Notes under the pieces: generated by a model
Database searches by the model: none
What the model saw: only the letters and a program-made list of their open reading frames with translations
What the model was told of the DNA's origin: nothing
Shown here: positions 59,521 to 64,000 of the stretch, piece by piece
How the letters are laid out: each line of letters starts with the position of its first letter
How positions within the stretch are numbered: the stretch's first letter is position 1
Source: Bin87 sp965203195
GTDB taxonomy: Bacteria > Chloroflexota > Dehalococcoidia > Lucifugimonadales > UBA3495
Assembly: GCA_965203195.1 (NCBI GenBank)
Contig: OZ241860.1
Coordinates: 2,418,001 to 2,482,000 of the forward strand
DNA: 64,000 nt
Direction: 5' to 3'
Position numbers and translations under genes: made by a program

Positions 59521-59850
59521 CTACTTCAGCAGCCACGGTGGCGTGTTGTTGAGCTCCACCCACAGGTCGTAATCGGCAATGTCAATGTACGAATCGGTGG
59601 GCGTGTTCTGAAAGCCGAGGCCCTGTAGCATCACCCACAGATCCGATGCAACCCGGTTCAGCTTGTTGGGGTCCATCAGCGCGTAGTCCCCATCGTAGAA
59701 CACGATGATGTCGATGTTGTCCTCCCCGTAGCAGTCGGTGCTCGGTTCCACATAAAATGGCCCAAAGGATATGGTGTCGGCGAAAGCGTCAGCGAGGAGG
59801 ATTTTGAGGTTCTCCTCGGCCGCCTTGACCATAAATGCCGGCGTCGCCAT
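59521..59850 (-). CDS. Partner of the HEPN-like protein, unknown family
   Basis: 109 aa; GGAGG precedes ATG 59850. Acidic, alpha/beta, with GEDNIDIIVFYDGDYALMDP and a C-terminal YDLWVELNNTPPWLLK. The D-x-D-like strand (DIIVFYDGD) resembles small proteins that accompany HEPN genes, but I cannot confirm a nucleotidyltransferase fold: the GSxxxGxxxxxSD motif is absent. It directly precedes the HEPN gene. Confidence 0.6.
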   Translation of the reverse strand: MATPAFMVKAAEENLKILLADAFADTISFGPFYVEPSTDCYGEDNIDIIVFYDGDYALMDPNKLNRVASDLWVMLQGLGFQNTPTDSYIDIADYDLWVELNNTPPWLLK

Positions 59851-59984
59851 AATCTTTGCCTCCAGTCAGCGCATTTCCTGCGGCTTCTCTGCTATCTTAC
59901 CACCGGCGGCGGCGGGGATGTCAAACCTTGCCGGCAACATTTCCGCGCCGCCGGAAAAAGAACGCTGCTTTTGCCGTGACGGCG

Positions 59985-60506
59985 TCAGCCGGCCAGCCCC
60001 CGCTCGAACAGCCAGGCCAGCACATCGGCCAGCCCGATGACCACCACCCCGATAACCGCCAGCGCGCCCGGCCCGGTCAGCGCCGTCCCTATGCGCCGAG
60101 CTATGCCCGCTGGCGGGCCGGCTCCCGCCTCATTGTTCCCGCGCCGGCGGCGGGGCAGCAGCCAGGCAATGACGAAAGCGTACCCGGACAGCGCAATTTT
60201 AGCCACCAGAAACCCGGTGTAGGCGACGCCGGCGGCGTCGGAAGTCAGCCGCTGCGCCGACAGGATTACGCCGCTGACAATCAGCGCTCCGATGGCAGTG
60301 GTTACGATGGGCCGGAACTCCGTCGCCAGCGCCCGGCCCAGGATTTTAGGAGCTGACCGGCCGCCGGCATCTGTTTGCCGCAGCGCCGCCCGGCGCAGGG
60401 CCGGCTGTCCTGCCAGCAGCAGAAACAGGCTGCCGCCAATCCAGACCACCGCCGCCAGGGCGTGCGCCCAGCGGATCAGCAGCAGGATGATGTCCAGGGT
60501 GGTCAC
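59985..60506 (-). CDS. CopD-like membrane protein
   Basis: 173 aa. Four transmembrane helices: the first (LLIRWAHALAAVVWIGGSLFLLL) carries the W-x-H-A-x3-VWIGG pattern of CopD/PcoD-family copper-resistance proteins, followed by IVTTAIGALIVSGVIL, YTGFLVAKIALSGYAFVIAWLL and ALAVIGVVVIGLADVLAWLF. Such proteins are thought to take up or handle copper or heme. It overlaps the TlpA-like gene by 4 bases, giving a three-gene operon. Confidence 0.8.
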   Translation of the reverse strand: MTTLDIILLLIRWAHALAAVVWIGGSLFLLLAGQPALRRAALRQTDAGGRSAPKILGRALATEFRPIVTTAIGALIVSGVILSAQRLTSDAAGVAYTGFLVAKIALSGYAFVIAWLLPRRRRGNNEAGAGPPAGIARRIGTALTGPGALAVIGVVVIGLADVLAWLFERGLAG

Positions 60507-61033
60507 AGCAGGTCGTCCAGTATCGCTGCCAGCCGGTCGGCGTCCATCCGGCTGATTTCCATAAGATGCACCCGCCCGGCCGGGTCGATGAAGTAGGTGG
60601 TAGGAAAGTACTGCACTGCGTATTCCCGCGCCACCAGCGCGCGGACATCGGTGGCGAAGTCAAAGGTCAGGCCCAGTTCCGCCACGAACTGCCGCGCCTC
60701 AACCTCGGTGTCAAAGCCCTGGGGCACGAACAGCCCGATGAAGCGGAGATTGGTCGCAGGATCCGGGCGCCCCTGGTACTCCTCCCAAACCTCCTGGAAG
60801 GCCGGCATTTCGTCCCGGCACGGCGGGCAGGACGGGTACCAGAAATTAATCACCACCACCTGGCCCCGCTGTTCCGACAGGCGAAACTCCGCGCCGTCAA
60901 AGGTAGTCAGCGCGAAGTCGGACGCCGGCGGATTGGACGAACAGCCGACCAGCGACAGAAGCAGCGGCAGCAACAGCAACGGCGACAGCGGCAGATACAG
61001 CGGCGGAACGGAGCGCATTGCAGTGAACATCAT
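60503..61033 (-). CDS. TlpA/ResA-like thioredoxin lipoprotein
   Basis: 176 aa from ATG 61033; ATG 61018 is equally possible. Signal peptide and lipobox (LLLSLVGCSS) anchor it outside the membrane. Thioredoxin fold with active site WYPSCPPCRDEMPAF (C-P-P-C) and cis-Pro region YFPTTYFIDPAGRV. TlpA/ResA-type proteins reduce disulfides of apocytochromes or other secreted proteins. Overlap with the CopD-like gene suggests a role in copper or cytochrome maturation. Confidence 0.85.
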   Translation of the reverse strand: MMFTAMRSVPPLYLPLSPLLLLPLLLSLVGCSSNPPASDFALTTFDGAEFRLSEQRGQVVVINFWYPSCPPCRDEMPAFQEVWEEYQGRPDPATNLRFIGLFVPQGFDTEVEARQFVAELGLTFDFATDVRALVAREYAVQYFPTTYFIDPAGRVHLMEISRMDADRLAAILDDLL

Positions 61034-61050
61034 CCTGTTAAGCGTCGACG

Positions 61051-61896
61051 CTACCCTGCCGATGGGCTGCCCTGCCGCCAGGGATACACCCGACACTGGT
61101 AAAGCAATTTGCCTACCTGTTCCTCCAGAGCCGCCCGGTTGGGTTCCCGCACATCCAGCCGGCGCGGCAACGTAATCGGCGCGAAGCGCGCCAAAGTGGC
61201 GCACTCTTTCACAAACCCGTTGACCGTGGCGCCTTCGCCGCCCAACGCCACATAGTCCAGCCGGCGCAGGTAGGGCTGCCACTGCTGCCGCAGGACGCCG
61301 CCCGCCGCCGTGTAAAGGCGGTGTATTTGTCCCTCCCGGATGCGCCGGAAGCGCTGCTGCGAGGTGCCGCCGGCGTGATGCTTGCTCTTGACATAGCGGG
61401 TATCGGTTTTGGATGCCAGCAGCCGCCGGCCCTCATAAACGGCGATGGCGTAACGCCCCAGCCGCACCAGCGCCACGCCCACGGTGAACTCCGTAGCCAG
61501 CAGCGTACGCAGCGGGGCGTCGTCAATGCCCGGACGCCGGCCGGCGGCGACAGCGGGCAGCGGGAACGGCGGTATAATGGCCAGCCCGGCATCGCCTACC
61601 CGGAAAGCGGCCACGCCGTGGTCAAAAGCCGCGCCGCGGCCGGCCGCCACTGGCGCCAGCGTGTCCGCCCAGTCCCGCCAATCCGTCCCGTCCGTCCCGC
61701 CGGCGCGTGTAGAGACGAATGCGGCGGCGCGCGGCGCGCCGGCCGGCAGGTACAGGGTCTCCGCAGCGCCCGACATTGTATCCCCGGCGCCGGCCGCCGC
61801 GCGCAACGCCGCCAGCGTCCGGCCCACCCATTCTGCGGACACCGGCTGCCCCGCGCGCAGCCGGCGCAGCCGAGTTGCCAAATCGTCATTCGTCAT
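61051..61896 (-). CDS. VLRF1/eRF1-like peptidyl-tRNA hydrolase-type release factor
   Basis: 281 aa from ATG 61896 (MTNDDLATRLRRLRAG). The central part reads LLASKTDTRYVKSKHHAGGTSQQRFRRIREGQIHRLY, with GGTSQQRF at residues 176-183. This is the signature loop of the Vms1/VLRF1 group of eRF1-like proteins, in which GG-SQ-RF replaces the GGQ of eRF1. Vms1 frees nascent chains from stalled ribosomes. The preceding beta-rich half and the C-terminal YVALGGEGATVNGF fit the same domain. It heads the operon with the TlpA- and CopD-like genes, 17 bp upstream. Confidence 0.8.
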   Translation of the reverse strand: MTNDDLATRLRRLRAGQPVSAEWVGRTLAALRAAAGAGDTMSGAAETLYLPAGAPRAAAFVSTRAGGTDGTDWRDWADTLAPVAAGRGAAFDHGVAAFRVGDAGLAIIPPFPLPAVAAGRRPGIDDAPLRTLLATEFTVGVALVRLGRYAIAVYEGRRLLASKTDTRYVKSKHHAGGTSQQRFRRIREGQIHRLYTAAGGVLRQQWQPYLRRLDYVALGGEGATVNGFVKECATLARFAPITLPRRLDVREPNRAALEEQVGKLLYQCRVYPWRQGSPSAG

Positions 61897-62030
61897 AGCC
61901 AATATGATAACCTGAATCGCCCTCTGCTGCCGAACAATCGGGTTGCTGAGACGGCGCGATGCCGGCGCAATAATGCCGCCGACTCCGATTTTCCCTCCAT
62001 AATACGCCAATTTTCCTGCGGGGGATTGCT

Positions 62031-63197
62031 ATGGTTTCACACGATACTCCGTCCGGCGAGGACGCCGGCGGCTCCCTCACGCCCGCCGCGCGGCAGCGGC
62101 GCGCCCTACAGCGTCTGGACGACGGCCACGCGGCGCTGCTGGACGCCCTCGCCGGGCTGGATGACGCCGAGGCGTTTCTCGGTTCCCGCTGGTCGGTCTG
62201 GGAGGTGATGCAGCATCTGCTTGCCGAAAACTTTGTTGCCGCCCTGGAACAGATCGCGTCGGGCGAGCGGGAAATGCTGCCCGCCTTTGACGGACGCGAC
62301 GACCGCATCGCCGGCGACATCGCCCGTCTGGAAGCTAACTACCAACGCTTTCGCGCGCTGATTGCCGGCCTTTCCGAGGCGCAGCTCAACCTGCCGGCTA
62401 CTCCCGCCAATCCCGAAAACAACTACCCGGCACTGTCCTTGCTGGAGCTGATTGAACGGGTTGCCGGCCACGAGGCTGCCCACGCCCGCCAGGTATCCGA
62501 AACGCGCAAGTATGTCGCCGCCTTTCGCGCGCGGGAACGGGCGGTAACGGTGGCCGGATTGGGCACGGGCGACCCGGCCTCGGTTCCCGTGCCGGCGCGG
62601 GAACTGCTGGCCAACGCCGACTATGTCATCGGTTCCGATGCGGCCCTGTCGGCCGCCCGCCGCTGGGTGCGCGCCGTGGAACTGCCCCTGCGCCCCGGCA
62701 ATCGCGCCGAACTGCTCAACCGCATCGTCCGGGATACCCGCGCCGGCCTCTGGGCAATGGTGGTAACCTTGGGCGACCCGGCCGAATCGGCGCCGGGGCT
62801 GATTGACGAACTGCGGGCGGCGGCCGATGCGGTAGCGGTAATCCCGGCGCCAGGCTTTTACCGACTGGCGCTGCAACAGGTTGGCCTGTCGCCCCTGTCT
62901 GCGCTCTGCTGCTCTGCGGAACGCATTGGCGGAGCTGGCGATGCCGTTGGGAACGGCATCGGAGACGCCGGGTTGCCGGCGGCCGGCGGGCGCGCGGCCG
63001 TCATCCTGGGGGCGGACGGCGCCGGAACCTGGCAGGACATCGCCCGCCGGCTGACGGCGCAGGGAACGCCGGCGGATGCGCCGGCGCGGATGGTCATCGG
63101 CCTGTCCGACCGTCCGGCGGCGTCGGCAATGCGCCTGGGGGACGCCCCGGCCGTGGCCGCTGCCATAGACGCCGCCCTGGTCGTGTACCCCGCATAG
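62031..63197 (+). CDS. Fusion of a DinB-like domain and a tetrapyrrole methylase-like domain
   Basis: 388 aa. Residues 1-160 are a DinB-like helical bundle: WSVWEVMQHLLAENFVAALEQI (first His) and LLELIERVAGHEAAHARQVSETR (two His). From about 170 the sequence reads RAVTVAGLGTGDPASVPVPARELLANADYVIG, the opening of corrin/porphyrin methyltransferases (V-G-x-G-x-G-D-P-...-A-D-V-V-x-G), followed by a matching alpha/beta arrangement (AMVVTLGDPAE, AVAVIPAPGFYRLALQQVGL). The two halves are normally separate proteins. SAM binding is likely but activity is unproven. Confidence 0.75.
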   Translation: MVSHDTPSGEDAGGSLTPAARQRRALQRLDDGHAALLDALAGLDDAEAFLGSRWSVWEVMQHLLAENFVAALEQIASGEREMLPAFDGRDDRIAGDIARLEANYQRFRALIAGLSEAQLNLPATPANPENNYPALSLLELIERVAGHEAAHARQVSETRKYVAAFRARERAVTVAGLGTGDPASVPVPARELLANADYVIGSDAALSAARRWVRAVELPLRPGNRAELLNRIVRDTRAGLWAMVVTLGDPAESAPGLIDELRAAADAVAVIPAPGFYRLALQQVGLSPLSALCCSAERIGGAGDAVGNGIGDAGLPAAGGRAAVILGADGAGTWQDIARRLTAQGTPADAPARMVIGLSDRPAASAMRLGDAPAVAAAIDAALVVYPA

Positions 63198-63320
63198 CCG
63201 CTTGGCGGCCGGTTGTGATACATTGCGGGCGGCAAACCGGACCGGATGCAGCGCCGGCCCGCCGCAATGCGGGCCGCCGCGCGCAAAGCGCAATGAATGA
63301 TGAATAATGGAGGAACGACA

Positions 63321-64000
63321 ATGGCAGAGCGGATTGGTTTCGTCGGACTGGGCATTATGGGCAAGCCCATGGCCCGCAACCTGATGGCGGCCGGCTACGA
63401 GCTGACGGTGTACGACATTGTGGGCGAGCCGGTTGAGGAACTGGCGACCGAGGGGGCAGCGGCGGCGTCATCGCCGGCCGGCGCCGCCCGGGGCAACGCC
63501 CGCACCATCACGATGCTGCCCGACTCGGCCGACTCGGAGCGGGCTATTCTGGGCCCCGACGGAGTACTGGACGGCGCCGAACCCGGTTCCGTCATCATTG
63601 ACATGAGCAGCATTGCGCCGTCAATGTCCCAGAAAATTGGCGCCGCCTGCGCCGGCAAGGGCGTAGCCTTTCTGGATGCCCCGGTGAGCGGCGGCGAACC
63701 CGGCGCCATCGCCGGAACCCTGGCCGTGATGGTGGGCGGCGACGAAGCGGTGTTTGACGACTGCAAACCCCTGCTGGATGTGATGGGCGGCAATGTCGTC
63801 CTCGCCGGCGATGTGGGCGCCGGCAACATTACCAAGCTGGCGAATCAGATTATCGTGGCCGCCAACATTGAGGCCCTCAGCGAAGCCCTGACGCTGACCC
63901 AAAAGGCGGGCGTGGACCCGGAGCGGGTGTTCAACGCCATTCGCGGCGGCCTGGCCGGCAGCGCCGTAATGGAAGCCAAAGCCCCGATGATGCTGGACCG
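63321..64000 (+). CDS. Beta-hydroxyacid dehydrogenase (HIBADH/GlxR-like), 3' truncated
   Basis: 226 codons visible; GGAGG precedes ATG 63321. N-terminal Rossmann motif IGFVGLGIMGKPMARNLMAAGYELTVYD, then the substrate loop FLDAPVSGGEPGAIAGTLAVMVGG and the catalytic Lys region GAGNITKLANQIIVAANIEALSEAL. These place it with 3-hydroxyisobutyrate and 2-hydroxy-3-oxopropionate (tartronate semialdehyde) reductases. The C-terminal helices lie beyond the window. The 123-bp gap before it has no terminator that I can see. Confidence 0.93.
   Translation, partial: MAERIGFVGLGIMGKPMARNLMAAGYELTVYDIVGEPVEELATEGAAAASSPAGAARGNARTITMLPDSADSERAILGPDGVLDGAEPGSVIIDMSSIAPSMSQKIGAACAGKGVAFLDAPVSGGEPGAIAGTLAVMVGGDEAVFDDCKPLLDVMGGNVVLAGDVGAGNITKLANQIIVAANIEALSEALTLTQKAGVDPERVFNAIRGGLAGSAVMEAKAPMMLD

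Overview
The window is GC-rich (roughly two-thirds G+C) bacterial chromosome. I infer an uncultured free-living or host-associated Chloroflexota (Dehalococcoidia/SAR202-like). The basis is the gene mix: F420-type LLM oxidoreductase, several acyl-CoA/enoyl-CoA enzymes, MmgE/PrpD, a UGSC selenoprotein, a VLRF1-type release factor, and cobalamin salvage. There is no rRNA or tRNA here to prove the lineage. TTG starts and leaderless or near-leaderless transcripts occur, and good sigma-70 promoters recur as TTGACA-17-TACCAT or TATAGT.

Layout. 1-7.4 kb: a 5'-truncated ferredoxin-fold protein, an Mrr_N-MmgE/PrpD fusion, a lipoprotein, rtcB, hemD and a siroheme sulfite/nitrite reductase. The reductase is preceded by what looks like a leaderless polycysteine leader peptide plus a Rho-independent attenuator. 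7.4-13 kb: two unrelated insertion sequences (called ISa and ISb here), an alcohol dehydrogenase and a tandem pair of HEPN/PaREP1-like genes. 13-23 kb: universal stress protein, SbcD nuclease, P1 peptidase, a DUF2520 reductase, panB, SDR and acyl-CoA dehydrogenase. 23.3-27.1 kb: a defence-like insert (GmrSD-type DUF262/DUF1524 protein, DUF6883, DUF4926 fused in frame to an enoyl-CoA hydratase, and a PD-(D/E)XK nuclease). 27-34.6 kb: DinB protein, peptide-type ABC binding lipoprotein, the cobalamin genes cobQ-cobU-pduX, and an OGG1-like glycosylase. 34.7-38.9 kb: MFS transporter, an unexplained 1 kb gap, serA. 38.9-45.5 kb: ISa copy 3, a duplicated fragment of an NMT1-like binding protein, small membrane proteins, ABC exporter, LLM oxidoreductase. 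46-51 kb: acyl-CoA synthetase, two enoyl-CoA hydratases, PHP hydrolase, DUF3800 remnant, nicotinamidase-like hydrolase. 51-57 kb: VWA protein, Cys-type CcmE, IS debris, lipoprotein. 57-64 kb: UGSC selenoprotein, a HEPN-partner pair, Trm112-like protein, CopD-TlpA-VLRF1 operon, a DinB-tetrapyrrole methylase fusion and a hydroxyacid dehydrogenase running off the end.

Most notable: (1) the cysteine attenuator, whose leader contains a 7-nt copy of the terminator 3' arm that could form an antiterminator; (2) an in-frame TGA that completes a U-G-S-C motif and is followed by a SECIS-like hairpin; (3) three unusual domain fusions; (4) three ISa copies whose A-run at the frameshift point is 6, 7 and 8 long; (5) promoters with perfect dyads placed as operators.
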